This document shows positions 22,564-30,364 of a DNA stretch of 36,949 nucleotides, piece by piece. The notes beneath the pieces are model-generated. The model ran no database searches, was not told where the DNA came from, and was given only the letters and a program-made list of their open reading frames with translations. The position numbers and the translations under genes were made by a program. This stretch comes from a virus, in the IMG/VR virus record IMGVR_UViG_3300025616_000020, positions 1 to 36,949 of that record, one strand, 5' to 3'. Numbering within the stretch: the first letter of the stretch is position 1; every line of letters begins with the position of its first letter.

Positions 22564-23673
22564 ATGGAAAATAAATTTTATTTAGAGGCTCCTATAATAG
22601 TTCAAGAAGAGACACAATTACTTAAAGAAAAAGCTTCAAAAGTAATAAATTTACCAGGAGAAAAAGATCGTCAACCAGATCTTCAATATTTCTCGGCAAT
22701 TTTTGTATCTTCAGGAGAAAATCTCAATCACGCTTATTTCTTGGGTTCCGAGTTAGTAGCTGCAGAAGGTACAATAATAAATAAAGCTTTAGACATAGAA
22801 CATCAAGAGGAAAGTATAATAGGTCACATCTATGAACGAGTTTTTATAGATAAAGAAAATAATATACTTGATACTGCTGAATTAGCATCCAGAGAAGTAG
22901 CCGGTATGGATAATGTTGATATGCATATAGCTATAGCAGGTATTATTTATAAGAATAGATTCCCTAATATAGCTCAAGAAGTAGCTGATAATAAATGGAA
23001 AGTTTCTATGGAATGCTACTATAAGGATTTTAATGTGAAAATAGGAAGTCTAATTTTAGATAGAAAGGAAGCCGAAGCTATTGGATTAGCCACATCAGAT
23101 GATTCTACTTTAGGGCGTTTAGCAAAAGTAATTAAGGAAGGAAAAGAAATTGCTAGTGGCACTATAGCAAGAGTTTTAAGAGGTATTTGTTTTTCAGGAT
23201 GTGGTATAGTAAAGAATCCTGCAAACCCACCCTCAGTAATTTTAGAAACGGCGGCTGAGAAAAAAGATATTATTACAGATTCTAACAGTATAATTATACT
23301 AAATTACAACAAGATAGAACAAGATAATAATGTAACCTCAGAGTATGTAGAAACTAGTTTAAAAAAAGATGAAGCTCGTGATGGACTTATAGACGATAGT
23401 GTAGGAATTTGTGTTAATTTTAAACTTCGTCTAGAAGGTAAAGATGGAAAAGTTGTAAAAAACAATTGGTGTACTAGATACGAGAAGTCTTGTACTTCTT
23501 TTAGTAGAGACACAACCGACCAAAAATGTTTATATGTAAAAGAAATTATTAGTCTTACTGAACAAGCTACTAAAAAGTTTTTAAAGAAAAGAGCGTCTAA
23601 AGATAAACGAAAAATGCTTTTAGATGGACTAAAGACTGCTTTACGTGAGGCAGCCAAAATTCAATCACGATAG
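22564..23673 (+). CDS. Capsid maturation (prohead) protease
   Basis: ATG 22564 is chosen over the upstream GTG because GGTGGAG at 22549-22555 fits it. The 369-residue protein has the serine-protease pattern of phage head proteases: H80 in LDIEH, a second conserved H88 in IIGHIYE, and S148 in WKVSMECYYKDF. An SGCGIVKNPANPPS segment after the core resembles the end of the protease domain. The C-terminal about 130 residues are Cys/Lys-rich and unusual. It should cleave scaffold and capsid proteins during maturation. It lies directly upstream of the decoration, scaffold-like and capsid genes. Confidence 0.7.
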   Translation: MENKFYLEAPIIVQEETQLLKEKASKVINLPGEKDRQPDLQYFSAIFVSSGENLNHAYFLGSELVAAEGTIINKALDIEHQEESIIGHIYERVFIDKENNILDTAELASREVAGMDNVDMHIAIAGIIYKNRFPNIAQEVADNKWKVSMECYYKDFNVKIGSLILDRKEAEAIGLATSDDSTLGRLAKVIKEGKEIASGTIARVLRGICFSGCGIVKNPANPPSVILETAAEKKDIITDSNSIIILNYNKIEQDNNVTSEYVETSLKKDEARDGLIDDSVGICVNFKLRLEGKDGKVVKNNWCTRYEKSCTSFSRDTTDQKCLYVKEIISLTEQATKKFLKKRASKDKRKMLLDGLKTALREAAKIQSR

Positions 23674-23685
23674 GAGGAATTAAAA

Positions 23686-24111
23686 ATGGCAGATTTAGGA
23701 ATTGGACAACAGGGTAAACTTAAAAGTACCCCAAAAATTGTTCGTATAAATGGTGATGACGATAAAAAGGTAATTTACCGTAATATGGGCAATAATCATA
23801 CTTACCCGTTTGTATGGGCAAGTACAGCAACTATTGATCTACGTGAGACTACAAAAGTTTTAGCTTCAGGTATTAAATGGCATGGTTTTGATTTAGCATC
23901 TTATGCCACTGTTGTAGCTACTCCAGACTGGAATACTACTTGTTTTGTTACAAGAGACACTGTTACTAATGTTATCACTCTTAATGTTGGAACAGCAGCT
24001 ACAGTTTCTGGAACTGGTCATGTAAATCTGATGTTCATGCTCGGTAATGATTTAGAAGTTGAAGGGTTGTATTGTAGAGGTAACATAGGTGCAAATCAAT
24101 GTTTTCCGTAA
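23686..24111 (+). CDS. Small beta-rich head protein (decoration-like)
   Basis: AGGAGG precedes the start. The 141-residue protein is rich in beta-forming residues with few charges in the second half and contains no enzyme motif. Its place between protease and scaffold, its size, and Thr/Gly-rich strands (TCFVTRDTVTNVITLNVG) fit a head decoration or stabilising protein. The family is not recognised, so the call is contextual. Confidence 0.5.
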   Translation: MADLGIGQQGKLKSTPKIVRINGDDDKKVIYRNMGNNHTYPFVWASTATIDLRETTKVLASGIKWHGFDLASYATVVATPDWNTTCFVTRDTVTNVITLNVGTAATVSGTGHVNLMFMLGNDLEVEGLYCRGNIGANQCFP

Positions 24112-24143
24112 TATTTTTTAAATAAGGTAAGGAATAATAATTT

Positions 24144-24218
24144 ATGTTAACACAATCAGGTTGGTTAAGTTGTAAGAACAACTTGTTAGGACTAAAAAAT
24201 TGCAAGGAGGAGACTTAA
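24144..24218 (+). CDS. Possible 24-residue peptide
   Basis: ATG 24144 has AAGGA at 24129-24133 upstream and encodes 24 residues with two cysteines and a KEET end. Its last codons overlap the AAGGAGG that serves the next gene, so it could act as a leader that couples translation to the scaffold gene. It may also be chance. Confidence 0.3.
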   Translation: MLTQSGWLSCKNNLLGLKNCKEET

Positions 24219-24221
24219 CAT

Positions 24222-25034
24222 ATGGATAAAGAACTAGAAGTACAGGTTGCAAATGTTGTAGAAAGTTTGTTTAATGAAAAGGAAGAAGCAGAAATTCGTA
24301 AAAGAACAGAGGCAGAACTTCAAAAAGCTGCAACTTCAATTTCTGAACTAGCCAAAGCTCTTGAAGTAAAAAATGGTGAAGTTTCAGACTATGAAGTTAA
24401 ACTTTCTGAAAGTGAAGCACGCATTAAAGGACTCACATCTGAGCTAGAGGCAGCTAAGAAAGAGTCAGAAACTGCTAATACGAAACTTGCAGAAACCGTT
24501 ACTATTTTGGACAATATTAAAAAGGACAGGGCAACAGAGCAGAGAATGGTTGAACTTGAAACTGCTGGAGTTGCACGGGCTGATAAAGATTCTCAGGCTA
24601 AGAAAATTAGAGAAATGTCAGAGGAAGATTTTGCGTCTTATAAAGATGAGTTGGTTTCAGTAAGACAGGCTGTCATTGACGAACTTGAAAAAGCTCGTAA
24701 TAAAGCTGAGTCTGATGCAAAGGCAGAGGAAGACGCAGCTAAAAAAGCTGTTGTAGATAAGAAAAAAGTAGATCCTAATGCTGATCCTGGCATGATGGAT
24801 GAAGATCCTAAAACTGGCAAAAAATTTATGAAGAAAAAATGCTCGGTTGAAGGGTCTGTAGAAAATGAAGAGGCTTCTAATAGAGATGAGGAAAGAACAG
24901 CTCCTGCTCAGATTTCTATGGGTCAAGTTGCTATGGCATCTTTAAATATGGAGTATTTACCTAGTGAAGATCTCAAAGCCAAATATCATAAAATGGGCAT
25001 TGAGATGGCTAAGAGATGGAATAGAACTGAATAA
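24222..25034 (+). CDS. Scaffold-like coiled-coil protein
   Basis: AAGGAGGAG at 24204-24212 precedes the start. The 270-residue, strongly charged protein has a long heptad-like coiled coil from about residue 20 to 115 (Glu/Lys/Ala/Leu-rich) and a second helical stretch at 130-170. A Lys/Asp-rich linker and a conserved-looking C-terminal segment (KAKYHKMGIEMAKRWN) follow. Position directly before the capsid genes and after the protease is the place of scaffolding proteins, which guide procapsid assembly and are removed on maturation. Confidence 0.65.
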   Translation: MDKELEVQVANVVESLFNEKEEAEIRKRTEAELQKAATSISELAKALEVKNGEVSDYEVKLSESEARIKGLTSELEAAKKESETANTKLAETVTILDNIKKDRATEQRMVELETAGVARADKDSQAKKIREMSEEDFASYKDELVSVRQAVIDELEKARNKAESDAKAEEDAAKKAVVDKKKVDPNADPGMMDEDPKTGKKFMKKKCSVEGSVENEEASNRDEERTAPAQISMGQVAMASLNMEYLPSEDLKAKYHKMGIEMAKRWNRTE

Positions 25035-25062
25035 CTAAAGATCTAATAGGAGGAAAAAGGAC

Positions 25063-25686
25063 ATGTTTATACCAAGACATCCTGTCGTAGAAAATCAATT
25101 TTGTAGTTATGGGGCTCAGACAGCAACTGCCGCAGCCGGTATTGGTGGGGTTATTGCTTACGCTGGGTCTGTTGTTTATTTGGATCCTGCAGCAACAAAT
25201 GAGGAACCAAATGTAATTAAAATGGGTTATAAGGCTTCGCCTGATACGCCATTTGGGTTTCTTATGCAGAAAGTAAAGACTGGTTATCATCAAGTACACC
25301 CTGCTGGCTTTTATATGCCTGGTGATTTGGGATCTAGTGATGTTATTGCTCAACCAAGTTACAGTGCTGCTGGTGTTATTACTGGCACCAAAGCTGTACC
25401 TGTTGGTGTAGCACATTTGGGTATTTGGGATACCGTACATTACACATGTACTGGTGGAGCTACCCCATCTGCTAAGATGACACCTGGAGAGTCTCTATAT
25501 GCTGCTAGTGATCAAGCTAAAGTCACCAATAGTGCAGTAGTTTCTGATAATGTTGCTGATTCTGCTGGTGAGAATTGTTCTACTACTGTAGTTGCTCGTG
25601 TTATTAAGGGTGCTAGCATTGCTAAATGTTCTGCTAATATCAATAATACTACGTTGTACCCAATCAGAATTAAACTTCTGATTTAG
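25063..25686 (+). CDS. Head decoration/structural protein
   Basis: ATAGGAGG precedes the start. The 207-residue protein is rich in Gly, Ala, Val and Pro with regular strand-turn patterns, including a GYKASPDTPFGFLMQKVKTGYH segment in the middle third and a C-terminal VARVIKGAS strand. It lies immediately before the major capsid gene, like many decoration or head-stabilising proteins. It is richer in G+C than the mobile genes, in keeping with conserved core genes. The specific family is uncertain. Confidence 0.55.
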   Translation: MFIPRHPVVENQFCSYGAQTATAAAGIGGVIAYAGSVVYLDPAATNEEPNVIKMGYKASPDTPFGFLMQKVKTGYHQVHPAGFYMPGDLGSSDVIAQPSYSAAGVITGTKAVPVGVAHLGIWDTVHYTCTGGATPSAKMTPGESLYAASDQAKVTNSAVVSDNVADSAGENCSTTVVARVIKGASIAKCSANINNTTLYPIRIKLLI

Positions 25687-25706
25687 TTTTAAATTAATTG
25701 GATTAA

Positions 25707-25723
25707 GGCACGTTAACCGTGCC
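25707..25723 (+). other. RNA hairpin upstream of major capsid gene
   Basis: GGCACG at 25707-25712 pairs perfectly with CGTGCC at 25718-25723 over a 5-base loop. No T-run follows, so termination is unlikely. It sits in the leader of the capsid gene, about 36 bases before its start, and may be a processing or stabilising element for an abundant mRNA. Confidence 0.4.
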
Positions 25724-25759
25724 TCCAAAACTAAGAATTAAAAGGAGGAGTTGTTAATT

Positions 25760-25942
25760 ATGGATCTTAAAGAAATGCAAGAATTATTTAAACAAACGGC
25801 GAATATCCAAACGCCAGAGGGTTTAGCAGCGTATCGTGCTTTTGCTGCGGCTCTAACAACTCCAATTTTGCAGAAGATTGAACTGGAATCGATTATGCGT
25901 CAGCTGTTTGCCGTAGAACGGCTTGCAGCTGGTGCTCAGGCT
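25760..25942 (+). CDS. Major capsid protein, exon 1
   Basis: ATG 25760 lies after AAAGGAGGAG. Exon 1 encodes 61 residues (MDLKEMQELFKQ to LAAGAQA) and ends with T25942 in CAGGCT. The frame stops immediately afterwards (TAA), as expected when an intron follows. Joining exons 25760-25942, 27051-27079, 27319-27721 and 28836-29291 gives 1071 bases, a continuous 356-residue protein of normal size for an HK97-fold capsid protein. Confidence 0.85.
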
Positions 25943-27050
25943 TAATGACATCTACGGGAGATGTATGGTCTGATTAAATCTTGCTATATGCTGGAAAACT
26001 CTAAAGCCGTCCTTTGCTGACATGCAATAATAAGGAGGATATATGGATAATCAGCAAGTAACTTCAATAAATAATAATTATTTTGCTGGGCTAATAGATA
26101 GTGACTTTGGTGTGTATCTTACTAAAAATACATATAAAGGTAAACTAAGTATTAGACCTAGAATTTGTTTTGTAAATACTAGGTTTGAATTAATAGAAGT
26201 AAGTTCATCATTTTTAAAATCTAATAATATAAATCATCATGTTGGGTTAGAAAAAGCTACTATAGGTAGAGATCATAAAAGAATACAGATTATACGACTT
26301 GATAAATGTATAGATTTTGTTGATAAATGGTCTCATTTTAGTATAGTTAGACGACCCCAACTAGAATTATTAAAAGAATTTTGTATAGGTAGGGTTAAGT
26401 ACGTTAATGAAGAAGGATGGAAATTTAATAATACACCTTATACAGAAGAACAAAAAGATTTATTTGATGAAATACAACAACTTAATTTAAATTATAATAG
26501 AGATGATGGTTATAGAAATAAAACTTTTTCTTGGTTAGCTGGTATGATAGATGGTGATGGTTCTATATATTTTAGTGATACACATAGAAATACTAAATAT
26601 AAAGATACTATATATACATATAGAAAAATTACACCTTATTTAAAAATAACTACTGAATCACATACAGCCTTAAATAATATAAAAGAAATATATGATAGTC
26701 TTAACATAAGATACTATATTGAAGAGGTTAGAGGTAAATTAAGTAAAAAAATTAAAAACAAGGTGTTTAAATATCATTATAATATAGTAGTTAAAGAATT
26801 TGACCCGTTGCTAATTATTCTTAATAAACTTAATGGTAAGTTAATAGCTAAACAAAAACAATTAGAACTTATGATTGAATATATAAATTCTAAAAATAAG
26901 AATATACATTATACAGATGATGTGTATAATATAGTTAGTAAATTAAAACAATTAAATAATAATTATTGAAGATACTTCAGAGACTAATACGCAAGACACC
27001 ATAAGGTGAAGATAGAGTCCATTTATTATGGAAACATAGTATATTCAATG
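25943..27050 (+). ncRNA. Group I intron 1 (about 1.1 kb, carries endonuclease)
   Basis: P1 can be drawn between exon CAGGCU (ending at 25942) and intron GGUCUG (25967-25972), with the required U.G wobble at the splice site. P10 pairs 3' exon GUAUAU (27051-27056) with AUGUAU (25961-25966), adjoining P1. Core pieces of the T4 td-like IA type are present: AUGCUGGAAAAC near 25988, AAUCAGCAA near 26048, CAGAGACUA at 26978-26986 and GUGAAGAUAGAGUCC at 27006-27020. The intron ends with G27050. A LAGLIDADG gene fills the interior. Confidence 0.85.
26043..26969 (+). CDS. LAGLIDADG homing endonuclease in intron 1
   Basis: The 308-residue protein starts after AAGGAGG and has two LAGLIDADG motifs, YFAGLIDSDF near residues 13-22 and WLAGMIDGDG near 165-174, spaced as in single-chain enzymes. 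The first Asp/Glu in each motif coordinates the metal. The surrounding DNA-binding saddle is Lys/Asn-rich and very AT-rich in codon use, unlike the capsid exons. The enzyme should cut intronless capsid alleles at the exon 1/exon 2 junction to drive intron homing. Its first codons overlap the conserved AAUCAGCA intron core. Confidence 0.88.
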   Translation: MDNQQVTSINNNYFAGLIDSDFGVYLTKNTYKGKLSIRPRICFVNTRFELIEVSSSFLKSNNINHHVGLEKATIGRDHKRIQIIRLDKCIDFVDKWSHFSIVRRPQLELLKEFCIGRVKYVNEEGWKFNNTPYTEEQKDLFDEIQQLNLNYNRDDGYRNKTFSWLAGMIDGDGSIYFSDTHRNTKYKDTIYTYRKITPYLKITTESHTALNNIKEIYDSLNIRYYIEEVRGKLSKKIKNKVFKYHYNIVVKEFDPLLIILNKLNGKLIAKQKQLELMIEYINSKNKNIHYTDDVYNIVSKLKQLNNNY

Positions 27051-27079
27051 GTATATCCTGTGGCTGAAGATTTCGAGAT
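27051..27079 (+). CDS. Major capsid protein, exon 2 (29-nt mini-exon)
   Basis: The 29 bases encode VYPVAEDFEI, with the last codon split (AT before intron 2, T after it). They are bounded by two independent group I introns. Both boundaries are supported by P1 and P10 pairings and by restoration of one reading frame into exon 3 (PVWVLPGLG). Without this exon the capsid frame cannot be continuous. Confidence 0.8.
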
Positions 27080-27318
27080 TTCGTAAGGAGTTTCGTAACC
27101 TAACTAAATGCTGGAACATCTCAAGATTTTAATTACTGATATGTAATAATATTAAAGATGAGACAATCAGCAGGAAACCTTATTAAGGATTCCTCAGAGA
27201 CTACATGTTAGGCACTTAATTGTGAAGATATAGTCCGAACTTATATGGAGACATATAGAAGTAGTTTCGCAACTACTCGCCTAAATTATTTATTTAGGTC
27301 ATAAAAGTAACAGATTTG
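27080..27318 (+). ncRNA. Group I intron 2 (about 239 nt, no ORF)
   Basis: P1 is exon CGAGAU (27074-27079) with intron GUUUCG (27090-27095), U.G at the splice site. P10 pairs 3' exon UCCU (27319-27322) with AGGA (27086-27089), contiguous with P1. The core includes AAUCAGCAGGAAACC at 27165-27179, CUCAGAGACUACA near 27194 and GUGAAGAUAUAGUCCGAAC at 27222-27240, a near-textbook T4 td-like set. The intron ends with G27318. It carries no endonuclease and so may depend on another for mobility. Confidence 0.87.
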
Positions 27319-27721
27319 TCCTGTTTGGGTTTTGCCTGGGCTTGGTTATATTGCGCAAAACTTTATCGAGGGTATTGGTGAAGAGGTATATGTACCTACT
27401 TTTACCATCGATACATCTGCAGATTGGAAGATTACATATGCGAGAGATTCTCGTATAGATATTGCTCAGAGAGCTGCTGCTCGTGCGGCTAAGGAACTTG
27501 CTAATTACGAAGAGGAATGCGGATGGAGAGTTATTATGCCTGCTGCAACATCTTCGTTTTCAGGTAAGGGTCTTTTAGGCTCTAGACCTGCTCCGATTTA
27601 TGAAATCGTACCTGCATCTTCAGGTGCTGGTTATCTTTCTAAGGAGCTTATTAACAAGATGATCGTAGGTTTTAAGAGAATTGGTCGTACATTTACCGAT
27701 CTCTACTTGTCACCAGAGGAT
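27319..27721 (+). CDS. Major capsid protein, exon 3
   Basis: The frame continues from exon 2 as I-PVWVLPGLGYIAQNFIEG. It encodes about 134 residues with the Arg/Asp/Ala-rich helix (RDSRIDIAQRAAARAAKE) and ends with DLYLSPED at T27721. The TTG-started frame that appears to begin at 27332 is an artefact of the splice. The reading after 27721 (KMCPAFA, stop) belongs to intron 3. Confidence 0.85.
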
Positions 27722-28835
27722 AAAATGTGTCCCGCTTTTGCGTAAGTAAAAGATGAAAAAAGAACTATATGCTGGAAGTTCTCGTTAGGTTCTAAATACT
27801 TAACCTACTTTATAGTAAGGAAGTAAAAATTTTAGAAATAGAGATAATCAGCAGGAAAGGTAAATTAAATATGAAAAAAATAGAAGTACCTGATAAAGAT
27901 GTTTTATATAAATTATATACTACTGATAATAAATCAATGTCTGATATAGCAGTTATATATAATACATCTACTATGACTGTAAGATCTTGGCTTAATAATC
28001 TTAAAATAATTACAAAAATTTCTAATGTAAATATTTATAAAGAATTAAGAACTACAGATTTTAGTAAAAATCAAATTGATCTACTTATAGGATCAATTAT
28101 GGGAGATGGTAATTTAAGAATTCCTAAACATGGTAAAAATGCTTCTTTTAGTGAAAGACACTGTGAAGAACAACGAATGTACCTTGAATGGAAAAGAAAT
28201 TTATTAATGCCTTTTGTACAAAGTGATTTATGTATAGAAGAAGGTGGTGTACATACAATATCAGGTATAGAATGTATAGTTCAAAAATCATATAAATTAG
28301 CGACAGTGTCTCATCCATTTTTAACTGATTTATGGATGAAATTCTATAAAGGTAATGGTAAAAAGATTTTACCAGATAACTTTGATGAACTACTTAATTT
28401 ATTTATATTAGCAGTATGGATATGTGATGATGGTTCATTGGTATGGAATTCTATAAGAAGAAATTATAGAATAGATTTACACACTGAAAACTTTACATAT
28501 GATGAAATAGTTAAAATAGTTAGAACTATCCATACATTATTTGATGGTAATATAATTATTATACCAAGAAAATATGAAAGTGGTATAAAGTATTATATTA
28601 GTTTAAGAGGTAAAAAGGAATTACATTCAATATGTAAAATTATGATTGATTTTGTTCCTGAGTGTATGAAGTACAAATTTATAACTCATATTTAATTTGA
28701 ATCCTCAACGACTACATGTTCTTCCCCACTTTGTGGGTGATGATATAGTCTAAGCTATATGGAGACATATAGAAGTAGTTTCGCAACTACTCGCCTAAAT
28801 TATTTATTTATTTAGGTCATAAAAGTAATAGATTG
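27722..28835 (+). ncRNA. Group I intron 3 (about 1.1 kb, carries endonuclease)
   Basis: P1 is exon GGAU (27718-27721) with GUCC (27729-27732), U.G at the site, followed by a CGC-UUUU-GCG hairpin at 27733-27742 as P2. The core has AUGCUGGAAGUUCUC near 27769, AAUCAGCAGGAAA at 27845-27857, and CUCAACGACUACA near 28704, then GAUAUAGUCUAAGC. The intron ends with G28835. No convincing P10 is seen. The last about 75 bases are nearly identical to the end of intron 2. Confidence 0.82.
27871..28695 (+). CDS. LAGLIDADG-type endonuclease in intron 3
   Basis: The 274-residue protein starts after AGGAAAGG. It has an N-terminal helix-turn-helix (residues about 10-48, SMSDIAVIYNTSTMTVRSWL) and then the divergent LAGLIDADG_2-type motifs LLIGSIMGDGNL near 76-87 and LAVWICDDGSL near 189-199. 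It is unrelated in sequence to the enzyme in intron 1, so the two introns were invaded separately. It should cut at the exon 3/exon 4 junction of intronless capsid genes. Confidence 0.87.
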   Translation: MKKIEVPDKDVLYKLYTTDNKSMSDIAVIYNTSTMTVRSWLNNLKIITKISNVNIYKELRTTDFSKNQIDLLIGSIMGDGNLRIPKHGKNASFSERHCEEQRMYLEWKRNLLMPFVQSDLCIEEGGVHTISGIECIVQKSYKLATVSHPFLTDLWMKFYKGNGKKILPDNFDELLNLFILAVWICDDGSLVWNSIRRNYRIDLHTENFTYDEIVKIVRTIHTLFDGNIIIIPRKYESGIKYYISLRGKKELHSICKIMIDFVPECMKYKFITHI

Positions 28836-29291
28836 GCGGCTGATATTAGAGAGTGGACAGATACTGATATTGATCCTGTAACCAGACGTGAGATTTTTCA
28901 GGCTGCTGGTATGGGTTCTATCTGGAATGTAAGACTTCACGAAATTCAGCACCTTGGTGCAACTGGGCTTTATAACATTAATGGTCACGCTTCTGCTTAC
29001 GGCAAGTTTATAGCCGACGCTGGAGAGAGCTATAATGCTTATACTATTGAAAACCCAAATGTAACAAATGCTGATGGAACAATTGGTACTTTAGGTGAAA
29101 CTCAGGTTATGGGGTTTGATATGACGACTAATGATTCACTAGTAATGCCCATCAGAAAGGAATTTGAGGCTATCGATGATCCGACGTTGCTGCGTATGCA
29201 GAAGCAGGGCTTTTTTGGTTGGGCCGAATTGGGATTTGCATGTTTGGATTCCAGAATTTTGGCGCTAGGGGTTATTGACAGGAGTTTATAA
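28836..29291 (+). CDS. Major capsid protein, exon 4
   Basis: The frame continues from ...SPED into AADIREWTDTDIDPVTRRE and runs to the TAA at 29289-29291, encoding 151 residues. It includes GMGSIWNVRLHEIQHLGA and the C-terminal QKQGFFGWAELGFACLDSR that close an HK97-like P and A domain. An apparent TTG start at 28833 is the last intron bases, not a start. Codon use is less AT-biased than in the introns' genes. Confidence 0.85.
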   Translation, partial: AADIREWTDTDIDPVTRREIFQAAGMGSIWNVRLHEIQHLGATGLYNINGHASAYGKFIADAGESYNAYTIENPNVTNADGTIGTLGETQVMGFDMTTNDSLVMPIRKEFEAIDDPTLLRMQKQGFFGWAELGFACLDSRILALGVIDRSL

Positions 29292-29318
29292 TACTTTTAT
29301 AAACTATATTTAATAAGG

Positions 29319-29364
29319 ATAGGGGTTATTTAAGATTATTTTATCTTAATAATCCCTATTTTTA
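29319..29364 (+). terminator. Rho-independent terminator after capsid gene
   Basis: A long imperfect stem (ATAGGGGTTATTTAAGAT at 29319-29336 with its near-complement ATCTTAATAATCCCTAT at 29343-29359) is followed by TTTTTAT. It is 28 bases after the capsid stop and should end the head-gene transcript. Confidence 0.75.
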
Positions 29365-29366
29365 TA

Positions 29367-29394
29367 TTGACATCTTTGAATATGTGATTATATT
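29367..29394 (+). promoter_or_regulatory. Sigma70-like promoter
   Basis: TTGACA at 29367-29372 and TATATT at 29389-29394 are separated by 16 bases, directly after the terminator and 32 bases ahead of the endonuclease start. This gives the following homing endonuclease a transcript independent of the head operon, using host RNA polymerase. Confidence 0.55.
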
Positions 29395-29425
29395 GTGTAT
29401 ACAACTATAATAGGAGGTATACAAT

Positions 29426-30364
29426 TTGCAAAATTTTAAATCTAAGTTATGTTTATTATGTAGTACTGATTTTTTTCCGACCAGCCCAAAACAAAAATAT
29501 TGTGAAAAGTGTAAGGAAGAAGGTAGAAGAATAGCGGATAGAAAAAGAGATTTGAATAGATTTAGAAAAAAATTTAATTATTGTGAGTTCGATAGAATAT
29601 GTTTATGTTGTGGTATAGAATTTAAAACTCATTATTCTAAGAAAGTTTATTGTGGTGCGTCAGTATGTGATAAACATAGATTAGTATTAAAAAATAATAG
29701 AGTACAAGCTACCAGAAAAACTTATTTGATAGAAAAAGGTAGAAAGTATTACGCATTAAATAAAGAAAAATGTTGTCTAAGTAAAGCAAATAAATATAGA
29801 AAAGATCATCCTGAGGCTAAAGAATATATTTCAGGCAAGATTAATAGGCATAATATAAATTTTGTAAAAGAGTATGTAGAAAGTCAAAATTATGCATTAG
29901 TTTCTGAAGAGTATACTAATAATAGAGATGATATAGTACTTATGTGTCCACATAATCATGCATGGACTACAAGTTTTCATAATTTTAAAGATGGTGGTGC
30001 TAGGTGTTTTTATTGTTATTTAAATAATAATTATACCTCTAAATTTGAATTAAGTGTTAGAAATTTTGTTAATGAAATATATAGTGGTTCTATTATATAT
30101 AATGATAGAACTATGATAGTTAATACATTAACTAAAAAGAACCTAGAATTAGATATATTCTTTCCTGAACTAAATAAAGCTATAGAATGTAATGGTATAT
30201 ATTGGCATTCATCTGAGCAATCAGTAGTTAAAGATGCAATAAAAATAGATCAGTGTAATAGTAATAATATAGAATTGTTGACTATTACAGATGAAGAATG
30301 GTTTTGTGGTGATGGTAAGGAGTTAGTGTTATATTTTTTAGATGCAATGCTCATAAATATATAG
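29426..30364 (+). CDS. EDxHD (Vsr-like) homing endonuclease, TTG start
   Basis: TTG 29426 is supported by AGGAGG at 29413-29418. The 312-residue protein has two N-terminal Cys-rich knuckles (CLLC...CEKC and CLCCG...CDKH). One copy of the Cys-rich module found in the other endonucleases follows at about 145-197 (MCPHNH to CFYC). A C-terminal nuclease domain contains E208, D243 in LELDIFFP and the ECNGIYWH motif (254-261). This matches the EDxHD homing endonucleases such as I-Bth0305I, related to very-short-patch repair enzymes. It is a free-standing element downstream of the capsid gene with its own promoter. Confidence 0.8.
   Translation: MQNFKSKLCLLCSTDFFPTSPKQKYCEKCKEEGRRIADRKRDLNRFRKKFNYCEFDRICLCCGIEFKTHYSKKVYCGASVCDKHRLVLKNNRVQATRKTYLIEKGRKYYALNKEKCCLSKANKYRKDHPEAKEYISGKINRHNINFVKEYVESQNYALVSEEYTNNRDDIVLMCPHNHAWTTSFHNFKDGGARCFYCYLNNNYTSKFELSVRNFVNEIYSGSIIYNDRTMIVNTLTKKNLELDIFFPELNKAIECNGIYWHSSEQSVVKDAIKIDQCNSNNIELLTITDEEWFCGDGKELVLYFLDAMLINI

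Noticed and set aside
27332-27745. Independent 137-codon gene with TTG start
   Set aside because: It is capsid exon 3 read from a chance TTG and continuing into intron 3. The frame joins exon 2 and exon 4 when the group I introns are removed.
28833-29291. Independent gene starting at TTG 28833
   Set aside because: The TTG is formed by the last bases of intron 3. No ribosome binding site precedes it, and the protein is the C-terminal part of the capsid protein.
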